Positions 46,723 to 55,198 of a stretch of DNA of 64,000 bases are shown here, in pieces. The translations under genes were made by a program, and so were the position numbers. The notes below the pieces were generated by a model. The model worked only from the letters and a program-made list of their open reading frames with translations, had not been told where the DNA came from and made no database searches. Numbering within the stretch: the stretch's first letter is position 1; the number at the start of each line of letters is the position of its first letter. The DNA is from Prevotellaceae bacterium (lineage in GTDB: Bacteria > Bacteroidota > Bacteroidia > Bacteroidales > Paludibacteraceae): the NCBI GenBank assembly GCA_031271465.1, contig JAISVR010000001.1, positions 62,001 to 126,000 on the forward strand. The letters run 5' to 3'.

Positions 46723-48048
46723 TTATTTTCTACTTCTAATGATTGCTCCTACTTTGTTTTTACCCAAACGCACATAGTCGAGCAACGGACGGGCGGCAGG
46801 ACAAGTGAAACTGCATGAGCCACATTCTACACAATCCATAATATGAGCTGCTTCTGCCTCTGTCCACATTTCGTTTTCAACCAAACTCATCAAAAGGTAT
46901 GGCTCTACACCCATACAACATACATTCACACATTTGGCACAACGGATACAGTTACGCATTTTTTCGCGCTCGGCTTCGAGACTCGGCATAATGAGTAGCC
47001 CCGAACTTCCTTTGGTCATCGGCACTTCAAGGTTTAGCAATGCTTTTCCCATCATCGGACCGCCACCGATTACCTTGCCGGTATCTTCGGGTAATCCGCC
47101 GCAAAAGTCAATTAACTCCGACAGCGGCGTACCGATACGAGCCAGTAAGTTCGATGGTTTTTCAATTGATTTTCCGGTGATTGTGATGATTCGTTCTATT
47201 AAAGGTTTATTTTTTTGAACTGCTTCGTACACGGCAAAGGCAGTACCTACATTTTGTACTACTGCGCCAACTTCAATCGGCAACGCGCCGCTTGGTACCT
47301 GACGACCAATAGTTGCATCAATCAACTGTTTTTCGCCTCCTTGCGGATATTGCACTTTGAGCGGGCAGATTTCGATGCCTAATTCGTTTTGTGCCAATTT
47401 TTGCATCAGCGCAATGGCATCGGGTTTATTATTTTCGATACCGACAATAGCACGAGTTACGCCTATGGCTTTCATCAGAATGCGAATGCCAACCAAAATC
47501 TCTCCCGATTTTTCCAGCATCAATTGGTGGTCGGAAGTAAGATAAGGTTCACACTCAACGGCATTTATAATCAACACTTCGGCTTTTTTACCCGGAGGTG
47601 GCGACAGTTTAATATGCGTAGGGAAAGTAGCTCCACCCAAACCTACAAGACCGGCATCGGCTATTTTTGCCAAAATATCTTCTTTGCTTGCACTTATATC
47701 TTTAACAAGGTCTTCACTGCGGTCGATACGCGATTCCCATTCATCGCCTTCTACATCGATAATAATAGCCGGACGCTTGTAGCCGCTTGCATCAACTACT
47801 TCGTCGATTTTTGCTACTTTACCCGATACCGGAGAGTGTACATTGGCAGATACAAAACCACCGGCTTTGGCTATCAATGTGCCTACTTTTACTTCTGCAC
47901 CTTTTTCGACCACAGCTACTGCCGGCGCGCCCAAGTTTTGCCCAAGCATAACAACTGCCTGTTTGGGTAGAGGCGCGGTTTGTATTTTTTGATGTGCCGA
48001 AAATTTGTTTTCAGCGGGGTGAATGCCACCTATTTTGAATGTCTTCAT
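46723..48048 (-). CDS. rnfC: Rnf complex subunit RnfC
   Basis: 441 residues. The flavin and NADH-binding part carries GLGGATFPTHIKLSPP near 135-150 and a GGGPMMGK-like segment near 310. An SLBB domain precedes two 4Fe-4S motifs near 365-420 (CIRCAKCVNVCCMGV and CVECGSCSFTCPA). RnfC is the NADH-oxidising cytoplasmic subunit. Confidence 0.95.
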   Translation of the reverse strand: MKTFKIGGIHPAENKFSAHQKIQTAPLPKQAVVMLGQNLGAPAVAVVEKGAEVKVGTLIAKAGGFVSANVHSPVSGKVAKIDEVVDASGYKRPAIIIDVEGDEWESRIDRSEDLVKDISASKEDILAKIADAGLVGLGGATFPTHIKLSPPPGKKAEVLIINAVECEPYLTSDHQLMLEKSGEILVGIRILMKAIGVTRAIVGIENNKPDAIALMQKLAQNELGIEICPLKVQYPQGGEKQLIDATIGRQVPSGALPIEVGAVVQNVGTAFAVYEAVQKNKPLIERIITITGKSIEKPSNLLARIGTPLSELIDFCGGLPEDTGKVIGGGPMMGKALLNLEVPMTKGSSGLLIMPSLEAEREKMRNCIRCAKCVNVCCMGVEPYLLMSLVENEMWTEAEAAHIMDCVECGSCSFTCPAARPLLDYVRLGKNKVGAIIRSRK

Positions 48049-48056
48049 CGTTAGTA

Positions 48057-48077
48057 AATTTACAAATTACACATTTT
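48057..48077. repeat. Short heptamer tract between rnfB and rnfC
   Basis: AATTTAC, AAATTAC and ACATTTT follow one another in the 43-base gap; they are the same core as the AATTGTA tract in leuS read on the other strand. Confidence 0.4.
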
Positions 48078-48091
48078 TATTGGTCAACTTG

Positions 48092-48940
48092 TTAGTCGGC
48101 AAGCGCTTCCACCTTCTCCTTGCGAGGCGGGAAATTCAGTTCGACAATAGCGGCAGTTGGACATTCTGCCACACATTTGCGACACAAACGACATTTCGTA
48201 TCGTCGATATATGCCAAATTATTTTCAACACTGATTGCTTCAAAAGCGCAAACCTTCTGACATTTCGAGCAGCCGATACAAGCTACCGAACAAGCTTTTT
48301 TAGCAACGCCGCCTTTGTCCTTGTTGGCACAACTTACATAGATGCGGCGTGATTTGGGACCTTTTTTACGCAATTCGATAATCATTTTCGGACAAGCTTT
48401 TACGCAGGCACCGCACGAAGTACATTTGTCTTCATCAATTACAGGAAGTTTTGTTTTTTCATCAATGTATAATGCATCGAATTGGCAAGACAGTTCGCAA
48501 TCGCCTAAGCCATAACAACCAAACGAACAACCTGTTTCACCGCTATATAAGCTTACGGCTATTGCACAAGATTGTGCTCCGTCGTAAGTATTTGTATGAG
48601 CCCTGTTGGCACACGAACCGTTGCAACGAACAACGGCAATTTTCGGGTCACTCGCCACAGCTTCTTGTCCCAACGCAGCAGCGACCTGAGTCATCACGGC
48701 ATTACCTCCTACAGGACAAAGCAATCCGTCCAATGTCTCGGCTTTTACACAAGCTTCGGCAAAGTTACGGCAACCGGCAAATCCACATCCTCCACAATTA
48801 GCTGCAGGAAGAACCGCTTCCACATCGTCAATGCGAGGGTCTTCATAAACCTTAAATTTTTGGGCTACAAAATACAGCACCACAGCCGACACAGCACCCA
48901 GCAATCCAAGGGTCAACACTGTAATTAAAATATCACTCAT
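48092..48940 (-). CDS. rnfB: Rnf complex subunit RnfB
   Basis: 282 residues: an N-terminal membrane helix, then the 4Fe-4S cluster of the CGGCGFAGC type near 48-56, then three ferredoxin-like motifs in the C half (CTSCGACVKACP, CIGCSKCQKVC, CRLCRKCVAECP). RnfB is the ferredoxin docking subunit. An extra Cys-rich stretch (CSFGCYGLGDCELSC) lies between, as in anaerobe RnfB proteins. It overlaps rseC by 4 bases. Confidence 0.96.
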   Translation of the reverse strand: MSDILITVLTLGLLGAVSAVVLYFVAQKFKVYEDPRIDDVEAVLPAANCGGCGFAGCRNFAEACVKAETLDGLLCPVGGNAVMTQVAAALGQEAVASDPKIAVVRCNGSCANRAHTNTYDGAQSCAIAVSLYSGETGCSFGCYGLGDCELSCQFDALYIDEKTKLPVIDEDKCTSCGACVKACPKMIIELRKKGPKSRRIYVSCANKDKGGVAKKACSVACIGCSKCQKVCAFEAISVENNLAYIDDTKCRLCRKCVAECPTAAIVELNFPPRKEKVEALAD

Positions 48941-49365
48941 TTTTTATCTATGTTAATGAAAAACAAAAATTTCTTTGTCAAACGCTTTCTAAACAAATAC
49001 AACATGCCATAATAAGGTATAAGCGAAGCAACTGCCGCCGCTGCCGCAATGGTTTCGCTTTTCATATAATATTGCACCAAAAGCAAAACCGCCATAAGCA
49101 AAACCAAGGGAAAAATATACGCATATAACACTGCCTGCAAGCCTTTTGACGAGCGCCCGACAAGCCAAACTTCCTGTCCGACCTCAATAGCTCTTCCTTC
49201 GGGGAGCGGCACTGTAATATCCTTTTCGGCTTTATCGGCTGCCGAGCATGCGCCTTTGGCATGGCAGGCAGCACAGGCAGAATTTTGTACAATACGAACT
49301 ACCGCAGTACCCGCTTCAATGCGAATTACTACACCTTGATGTTCGATATCTGTCGTTTTATTCAT
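48937..49365 (-). CDS. rseC: SoxR-reducing/RseC-type protein
   Basis: 142 residues of the RseC/MucC family. The N-terminal cytoplasmic domain has four Cys in CAACHAKGAC near 31-40, and two membrane helices follow (about 78-100 and 105-125). It is commonly the first gene of Bacteroidota rnf operons and is thought to support electron flow or cluster reduction. Its promoter at 49403 serves the whole cluster. Confidence 0.85.
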   Translation of the reverse strand: MNKTTDIEHQGVVIRIEAGTAVVRIVQNSACAACHAKGACSAADKAEKDITVPLPEGRAIEVGQEVWLVGRSSKGLQAVLYAYIFPLVLLMAVLLLVQYYMKSETIAAAAAVASLIPYYGMLYLFRKRLTKKFLFFINIDKK

Positions 49366-49402
49366 CTGCCGTTGTAAAGTAGAGATTACATTTTTGCGGG
49401 GA

Positions 49403-49410
49403 CAAAGATA
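49403..49410 (-). promoter_or_regulatory. Promoter -7 box of the rnf operon
   Basis: TATCTTTG on the minus strand, 37 bases before the rseC ATG; the only clear box for the seven genes. Confidence 0.65.
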
Positions 49411-49466
49411 AATACTTTAAATAATATACAAACTTTTTGCAAGAAAAAATGATGCTTATCTGCATT

Positions 49467-49961
49467 TTAAACCGGTATCTTCATCGCAATTATCGCACAT
49501 GCCTCTGCGTCAGCCAACGCATAATGGTGATTCTTCAAATCGTAACCGCAATACGCTGCAACGGTGGTCAGTTTATGATTGGGCAATGACTTGCCGAAAA
49601 TCCTGCGCGAAGCCCGGAGAGTACAGCGAAATTCATAATTGGGATATTCCATCCGATAAGCATTATGAGCCTCCTGCAAACAGCTTCGGTCGAAAGGAGC
49701 ATTATGCGCAACTAAAGGCAAGCCGGCAAATTTCGGCAAAATTTCTTCCCATACCGATGGAAATCTTTTTTCGTTTTCCGTATCCTCAAAAGATATTCCG
49801 TGAACTACGGTATATGAATACCAGTCGGGGTCGGGACGAATCAGACGATAAATTTTTTCTGCAATCACTCCATCGCGGACAATAACTACACCTACACTGC
49901 ACACGCTTGAACGGTGATAATTGGCTGTTTCAAAATCTATGGCTGCAAAATCTCTTAGCAT
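49467..49961 (-). CDS. DnaQ-like 3'-5' exonuclease
   Basis: 164 residues, a single DEDDh exonuclease domain: motif I AIDFETAN at 7-14, motif II VAHNAPFDRSCL near 85-95, motif III HHYALADAEACA near 145-155. With no polymerase or BRCT part it is a stand-alone exonuclease of the epsilon or RNase T kind; whether DNA or RNA is the substrate cannot be told. Promoter TATTTTTG at 49976-49983. Confidence 0.88.
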   Translation of the reverse strand: MLRDFAAIDFETANYHRSSVCSVGVVIVRDGVIAEKIYRLIRPDPDWYSYTVVHGISFEDTENEKRFPSVWEEILPKFAGLPLVAHNAPFDRSCLQEAHNAYRMEYPNYEFRCTLRASRRIFGKSLPNHKLTTVAAYCGYDLKNHHYALADAEACAIIAMKIPV

Positions 49962-49975
49962 ATTGTTTTTTTCGG

Positions 49976-49983
49976 CAAAAATA
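49976..49983 (-). promoter_or_regulatory. Promoter -7 box of the exonuclease gene
   Basis: TATTTTTG on the minus strand, 14 bases before the ATG. Confidence 0.5.
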
Positions 49984-50083
49984 AACTAAGAACCACGCTT
50001 ATGAATGGTTTTAAAATTTATTATTTTCTAAAAAAAGCAAAGGAAAATTTAATACTATTATCGTAGCCATAAGATTTTTGATG

Positions 50084-50091
50084 TAATTTTG
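50084..50091 (+). promoter_or_regulatory. Promoter -7 box of thiD
   Basis: TAATTTTG, 16 bases before the ATG; this leaves no space for a TPP riboswitch. Confidence 0.55.
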
Positions 50092-50107
50092 CCGAAAGAA
50101 AAAAATC

Positions 50108-50926
50108 ATGACAGAAAAACTTCGATACAAGCGCACCCTAAGCATTGCAGGTAGCGATCCGAGCGGAGGCGCGGGCATTCAGGCAGATTTGAAAACAATG
50201 TCTGCCTGCGGTTGTTTTGCCATGTCGGCAATTACGGCGGTAGTCGATGAAAACACGGTTGGCGTATACGGCATACACCCTGTACCCGACCATTTTGTTT
50301 TGGGACAAATCCGCTCCGTACTCGACGACATCGGTGCCGATGCCGTAAAAATAGGTATGCTGCATTCCTCTTCGCTCATCCGCTCAATAAAGGAAATTTT
50401 ACAAGAATATCGGGTTAAAAATATCGTACTCGACCCTGTGATGATTGCTACCTCGGGCGACGAACTGTTGCCAAACGAAGCCGTTGCCTCCTTGCGCGAC
50501 GAATTGATACCCATTGCCCGTGTTATTACTCCCAATATCCCCGAAGCAGAAGTGCTGCTGGGTACGAAAATCACCGGACAATCGGCTTTGCCCGAAGCGG
50601 CAAAACGATTGTCGCAAAACGGATTGGTGTCTGTAATGCTTAAAGCCGGACATCTTGCCGACAATGAATTGACCGATATTTTTTACAATGCCGAAACCGG
50701 CGAAACCTTGCGTTTTCCTTCCCTTCGAATCGACACCGTAAACACGCACGGAACAGGTTGTACGCTTTCGTCGGCAATCGCTTCGTTTCTTGCACACGAT
50801 TTGCCGCTCAACCTCGCCGTGAGTCGTGCCAAAGACTATATTAGCAACGCCATTGCAGCCGGTGCTCAGTATCAAATAGGCAAAGGACACGGACCGGTAC
50901 AGCATTTTTGGCAATGGTGGAAATAA
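50108..50926 (+). CDS. thiD: Hydroxymethylpyrimidine (phosphate) kinase
   Basis: 272 residues of the ribokinase-like fold: SIAGSDPSGGAGIQADLKTM at 13-32 binds the pyrimidine, VLDPVMIATSG near 115-125 is the Mg/ATP loop, and NTHGTGCTLSSAIAS near 212-226 holds the catalytic Asp-region GTGC anion hole. It phosphorylates HMP and HMP-P for thiamine. Other thi genes are absent, so it may serve salvage. Confidence 0.93.
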   Translation: MTEKLRYKRTLSIAGSDPSGGAGIQADLKTMSACGCFAMSAITAVVDENTVGVYGIHPVPDHFVLGQIRSVLDDIGADAVKIGMLHSSSLIRSIKEILQEYRVKNIVLDPVMIATSGDELLPNEAVASLRDELIPIARVITPNIPEAEVLLGTKITGQSALPEAAKRLSQNGLVSVMLKAGHLADNELTDIFYNAETGETLRFPSLRIDTVNTHGTGCTLSSAIASFLAHDLPLNLAVSRAKDYISNAIAAGAQYQIGKGHGPVQHFWQWWK

Positions 50927-50951
50927 CATTTTGTAGCCTGTATTTTTTTCT

Positions 50952-50959
50952 TACTTTTG
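50952..50959 (+). promoter_or_regulatory. Promoter -7 box of the MaoC gene
   Basis: TACTTTTG with a TTG 18 bases upstream; 20 bases before the ATG at 50980. Confidence 0.6.
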
Positions 50960-50979
50960 CACCAATTAAAAAAACAATT

Positions 50980-51444
50980 ATGAGCAAAACAATTATTTCC
51001 AATTTTGAAACGCTCGAATCGCTTATCGGGCAAGAAATCGGGGTTTCGGATTACCACCAAATTACCCAGGAGCAAATCAACCTTTTTGCCGAAGCTACGC
51101 TCGACTTCCAATGGATACATACCGATGTAGAGCGAGCCAAAACCGAATCGCCTTTTGGCAACACCATTGCGCACGGCTATCTTACGCTCTCGCTATTACC
51201 TTACCTGTGGGCACAAATCGTGGAAGTACAAAACCTGAAATTACAGGTTAATTATGGTATCGAAAAATTCAAATTCAACCAACCGGTACCCGTAAACAGC
51301 AAAGTTCGCCTTGTAGCAAAAGTTGTGAGTGCGGTAAACCTGCGCGGTGTGGTGCGTGCCAATATCGGTGTGAAACTCGAAATTGAAGGCAACCGCAAGC
51401 CTGCCTACGAAGGCGAAGTGGTATTTCTTTATCATTTTCTTTGA
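50980..51444 (+). CDS. MaoC-like enoyl-CoA hydratase family protein
   Basis: 154 residues of the hot-dog fold. The R-hydratase motif is TLDFQWIHTDVERAKTESPFGNTIAHGYLTLSLL near 45-78, with the catalytic Asp and His. Such proteins hydrate 2-enoyl-CoA or act in related acyl chemistry. The ATG at 50980 is preferred to an upstream in-frame start because the promoter sits between. tcdA follows 16 bases later. Confidence 0.87.
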   Translation: MSKTIISNFETLESLIGQEIGVSDYHQITQEQINLFAEATLDFQWIHTDVERAKTESPFGNTIAHGYLTLSLLPYLWAQIVEVQNLKLQVNYGIEKFKFNQPVPVNSKVRLVAKVVSAVNLRGVVRANIGVKLEIEGNRKPAYEGEVVFLYHFL

Positions 51445-51460
51445 AAAAAATATCTCCAAA

Positions 51461-52231
51461 GTGGCGGAAAAACACATCGGGAAAGCGATTTTTCAACGCT
51501 CGGAATTGTTACTGGGAAGCGATTTGATGCAAAAAATTGCACAAGTGCATGTCATTATCTTTGGCATTGGCGGCGTAGGCAGTTGGTGCGCCGAAAGCCT
51601 TGTGCGAAGCGGAATCCATCACCTCACCATTGTTGATGCCGATCGTATTTGCGTAACCAACATTAACCGGCAATTACACGCCACGACTCACACCGTAGGC
51701 GAAGTAAAAGTTGATGCTCTTAAACGCCGCCTGTTGGAAATAAACCCCAATGCCGAAATCACCGCTATTCAAGAAATGTACGATGAAAATACGCACGATT
51801 TTTTTGAATTGAGGAAATATCACTACATCATTGATGCCATCGACAGCCTTGCCGCCAAAACACATCTTATCCATATGGCTACGCGCACGGATGCGGAATT
51901 TTTCTCCTCGATGGGTTCGGCTTTGAAAATCGACCCAACGCGCATTCGCAGCGCCGAGTTTTGGAAAGTTCACGGCTGCCCATTGGCTTCGGCGCTTCGC
52001 AAGCGACTGAAAAAAGGCTGCCTGCCTGCCAAAAAATTCATCTGCGTTTACAGCGATGAAGTATTCGAAAACCGCGGACAAAACCCTGACTCCGACGGCA
52101 GCATGTCGTTCAATAAGGTCGCCACAAACGGCAGCCTGAATCACATCACGGCAATTTTCGGCTTCACACTCGCAGGGCTGGTAATACAGGATATTGCTTC
52201 AAAAGTTGAGATAGCAAAAAATATGTCCTGA
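51461..52231 (+). CDS. tcdA: tRNA threonylcarbamoyladenosine dehydratase
   Basis: 256 residues from the GTG at 51461. This E1-like enzyme cyclises t6A37 of tRNA to ct6A. ATP-binding GIGGVGSWCAESLVRSGI is near 37-54, DADRICVTNINRQLHA near 62-77, and the adenylation-site DAIDSLAAKTHL near 122-133. The conserved C-terminal NGSLNHITAIFGFTLAG closes the domain. An in-frame ATG at 51383 would overlap the MaoC gene by 60 bases and add residues not typical of the family. Confidence 0.9.
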   Translation: MAEKHIGKAIFQRSELLLGSDLMQKIAQVHVIIFGIGGVGSWCAESLVRSGIHHLTIVDADRICVTNINRQLHATTHTVGEVKVDALKRRLLEINPNAEITAIQEMYDENTHDFFELRKYHYIIDAIDSLAAKTHLIHMATRTDAEFFSSMGSALKIDPTRIRSAEFWKVHGCPLASALRKRLKKGCLPAKKFICVYSDEVFENRGQNPDSDGSMSFNKVATNGSLNHITAIFGFTLAGLVIQDIASKVEIAKNMS

Positions 52232-52277
52232 CTTGTTGTTGGATAAGTCAGGACATAATCTTCCCCGAGTTTGAGAG

Positions 52278-54341
52278 TTACAATTTTGCCTCTATCGGTA
52301 CACTTAAGCGGAAAATAAAATTCCGCCCCATGTTGTAAATCCCTTCGTTCTTGTAACGCGAAAGATGGTCGTAGTATTTTTCGTTGAAAATATTGTTGCA
52401 CGCAATATCAACTTCTATAGATGTGATGCGTTTTATTGCCATCGTAAACGAAACTCCCGCATTCAACACATTGTAAGCAGGCGTGGGCGTTTCGTAGTCG
52501 GCAATGCGCTTTTGCTCAAAAGAATATTGATTTTGCAGGTAAAACGCATATTTTCTCAACATCTTTTTTCCTTTAAAATTCGCACTAACCGTAGCATTTA
52601 TCTTTTGCGAAGGTATCAGCGGCAAATCTTTCCCATCGGCATTTTCGCCAAAAACATTGGCATACGAAGCCTCTAAATGCAACCAGTCTGCCGGATGCGG
52701 GTGCAGATGAAAACCTGCTTCACCACCGTAGAGTCGTGCATCATCTTGAGTATACTGATACACCGGCATCTCGTCCCGAATCGCATCTGTGGGTTGCAGG
52801 TAAATATAATGGTGAATGTAGTTGAAATATGGATTTACAAACAGTTCCAAATGCTCGCTGCGATAACTAAACGAAAAATCTACCTGATAGCTGTTTTCGG
52901 TTTTCAACTCGGCATTACCTATTTCAAAACGATTTGCGCCACCATGCCCGCCATTGCTCAACAGTTCAAACATATTCGGCGCACGATAGCCCGAAGCGAT
53001 ATTTGCCCGTAACGAAAATTTTTTCGGCAGTTTCAAAAATACACCTGTGGAAAAATTGAATGCTGCGAAATTATCCGAAAAAGCAGAAAAATCATCGTCT
53101 GCCGTACTGTTAATGTAGCGATTATCGGCACGAACGCCGATTTGCCAATACGATTTGTCGGAAAAATAAAAATCCGACACAGCAAACACACCGATTTCGG
53201 CAGTCGTGGCATTGGGAATCAAGCGTTCTTCGCCACTGTTTTCATTCTGTTGATACAAGCCCTGCGACCCGACTGTCAGTTTCCAATGCTTAGCCCACAG
53301 AGGCGAAAACCACCGTGCATTGTACGAAAAAGTATTTAACAGCATATCCAATGCAGCTTCACCTTCGTGTTCTTCGTGCTCCTCAGGCGTTTCTGTTACG
53401 CCGTGTTCATGTTCCTCTTCAAATTCCTGCCGCCGATTGGACACAAAGCCCAAATCAACTTTCAGGCGCGAATCATTGGCAAAAAACCAAGTATTATTCG
53501 AACCTGCAATGTGCGTCTGCAAATGCTGATAAGGCAATTCGGGCGTGCGTGGATTTACCGTAGAATGATGATGCTCTTCACCTTCCTCTTCTTCTTCCGG
53601 CTCCGTCAATCCATAATTTTCCGACAAAAAATTATAATGCAGCGAGGAATGAAAATTTGCACCCATATAAGCAACTGTGGTTTTTATATCGCCCGTATTA
53701 AATCGGCTGTTATCCACCTTATTATCTGCACCGTCGGTATAATCTTCGTGTGTAGTATAGGTACCGAAAACATTAAAATGCAAACGCTTCTTACTCATTT
53801 TTAATCCGGCATTGTTGCGCCAGCCGTTTGTATTGCTATTGTATTCCGAAACAAGTTTAGCCGACAGCGAATTATTTTCGGCAAAGCTCTCGCCACTAAA
53901 TGCCAGCACGCCACCCAGCGCATCGCTACCATAGAGCAACGAAGCGGGACCTTTAACAATTTCTACCGACTCGTAACCGTGTTCGTCGAGTCCCAAGCCA
54001 TGCTCCTCGCCCCATTGCTGATTTTCGATGCGCACTCCCTGTGAAAAAACGGCAATCCGGCTTCCGCTCAACCCGCGAATAACCGGTTTGCCGATACCCG
54101 AACCTGTAGAAAGATTGCTCACGCCTGCCACCGCCGTAAGCTTTTGTGCAAGCGAAAGCCCTTGAATATCAACATTGTTCTGCAACGAGATTTTTTCAAC
54201 ATTACTCACATTTTCGCTTTGCAACGATAATTTTTCGCCCGAGATTACAATTTCCTGCAAAGCGAGTACCGAATCCTGGTTTTGAGATACGGCAATAAAA
54301 TACTGCATTCCAAAAAGCAATAAAAATATATATTTTTTCAT
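52278..54341 (-). CDS. TonB-dependent outer-membrane receptor, metal type
   Basis: 687 residues: signal peptide (ending YFIAVSQ), then a plug domain with IVISGEKL (TonB-box region), AGVSNLSTGSGIGKPVIRGLSGSRIAVFSQGVRIENQQWGEEHGLG and VEIVKGPASLLYGSDALGGV, then the 22-strand barrel ending FIFRLSVPIEAKL. Two extracellular loops are rich in Glu and His (EEEEEGEEHHHS near 250 and EEEHEHGVTETPEEHEEHEGE near 310), as in ZnuD-like zinc receptors. It has no CarboxypepD N domain and no SusD partner. A His-rich small protein is encoded just upstream. Confidence 0.9.
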   Translation of the reverse strand: MKKYIFLLLFGMQYFIAVSQNQDSVLALQEIVISGEKLSLQSENVSNVEKISLQNNVDIQGLSLAQKLTAVAGVSNLSTGSGIGKPVIRGLSGSRIAVFSQGVRIENQQWGEEHGLGLDEHGYESVEIVKGPASLLYGSDALGGVLAFSGESFAENNSLSAKLVSEYNSNTNGWRNNAGLKMSKKRLHFNVFGTYTTHEDYTDGADNKVDNSRFNTGDIKTTVAYMGANFHSSLHYNFLSENYGLTEPEEEEEGEEHHHSTVNPRTPELPYQHLQTHIAGSNNTWFFANDSRLKVDLGFVSNRRQEFEEEHEHGVTETPEEHEEHEGEAALDMLLNTFSYNARWFSPLWAKHWKLTVGSQGLYQQNENSGEERLIPNATTAEIGVFAVSDFYFSDKSYWQIGVRADNRYINSTADDDFSAFSDNFAAFNFSTGVFLKLPKKFSLRANIASGYRAPNMFELLSNGGHGGANRFEIGNAELKTENSYQVDFSFSYRSEHLELFVNPYFNYIHHYIYLQPTDAIRDEMPVYQYTQDDARLYGGEAGFHLHPHPADWLHLEASYANVFGENADGKDLPLIPSQKINATVSANFKGKKMLRKYAFYLQNQYSFEQKRIADYETPTPAYNVLNAGVSFTMAIKRITSIEVDIACNNIFNEKYYDHLSRYKNEGIYNMGRNFIFRLSVPIEAKL

Positions 54342-54453
54342 TTTTCTGATTTTTTTTCATTAATAAATACATAACAAAGACACGAAAAAATAGCCTTGCG
54401 CGGCGTTATATAATCGTATCGTTGCGTTTGAAAAATTGTTTATTCTAAAAAAA

Positions 54454-54807
54454 TCAGGAAACAGGCGGGGCACGCGATTGCTTGTGCGTAAAAGAAAGTG
54501 AATGATAAAAATTATCGGGGAAACGGTAGGAAATATTTCTCGGTTGCTTGACACAGCGATATTCGGGAAAATTTATTTTGTCGGAATCGACAATAGTAAT
54601 ATGGCAAAACGGACAATCGCCATCGAATTCCGCCTTTGCAACATGTTGCAGGCAAACGGTACTATCAATGTGCTCGTGGTGGCTTTCAGCCGCGTGGTGA
54701 TGCAGCAACGGATGAATTACCGCTGTTACCGACAAATCGAACAAATAAAGGCACAATAAAAATATTGTCATGCCTTTCAAAAGTCTGTTTGCGGAACGAT
54801 TTATCAT
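54454..54807 (-). CDS. Small His-rich secreted or membrane protein
   Basis: 117 residues. An N-terminal hydrophobic helix (about 11-33) is followed by HPLLHHHAAESHHEHIDS near 33-50 and CLQHVAKAEFDGDCPFCHI near 52-70, a Cys/His set well suited to metal binding. The C-terminal third is basic and not conserved-looking. It lies 112 bases before the receptor gene in the same direction, behind a leader hairpin, so it is probably a metal-handling partner. The family is not recognised with certainty. Confidence 0.6.
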   Translation of the reverse strand: MINRSANRLLKGMTIFLLCLYLFDLSVTAVIHPLLHHHAAESHHEHIDSTVCLQHVAKAEFDGDCPFCHITIVDSDKINFPEYRCVKQPRNISYRFPDNFYHSLSFTHKQSRAPPVS

Positions 54808-54837
54808 ACGAACTTTATTAAAAAATTCTGTTAATTG

Positions 54838-54872
54838 AAAAACCGCATCTGAACAACAGACGCGGTTTTTGC
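54838..54872 (-). terminator. Attenuator-like hairpin in the leader of the His-rich gene
   Basis: On the minus strand AAAACCGCGTCTG pairs with CAGATGCGGTTTT and is followed by Ts. It stands between the promoter (54943-54950) and the His-rich ORF, so it may stop transcription early. Confidence 0.65.
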
Positions 54873-54942
54873 ACCAACCAAAAATATTTATGTATGAAAA
54901 AACCTAACAGCACAACTTCTCAGTCTTCCATTAAGCCGTTGG

Positions 54943-54950
54943 CAAAGATA
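54943..54950 (-). promoter_or_regulatory. Promoter -7 box of the His-rich/receptor operon
   Basis: TATCTTTG on the minus strand, giving a leader of about 130 bases. The rest of the 54808-55198 gap is AT-rich and holds only the tig promoter. Confidence 0.6.
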
Positions 54951-55149
54951 CTTACTATGTTTTAGAAAACTTCACGCTAAGCAAATATTTTTTTGTGAAA
55001 AAAAATTAATGTTATTAATCTTGTTTTAAAAAAACGAACATATTTGGACAAATAGTTAAATTTTTAATTACTCGACACTATCAAGCATTATGTCTGCATC
55101 AAATAATTAAAAAAAGAAAGCGGCGATTTGTGGTTGATTAAAAAATTAT

Positions 55150-55157
55150 TACTTTTG
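55150..55157 (+). promoter_or_regulatory. Promoter -7 box of tig
   Basis: TACTTTTG with a TTG 19 bases upstream; 41 bases before the ATG. Confidence 0.65.
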
Positions 55158-55198
55158 CAACCCATTAGAAAAATACGATTATATAACACTATCGAACA

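Noticed and set aside
54895..54970. Small plus-strand ORF beginning MKKPNSTTSQ
   Set aside because: It overlaps the minus-strand promoter, has no promoter of its own and no recognisable family.
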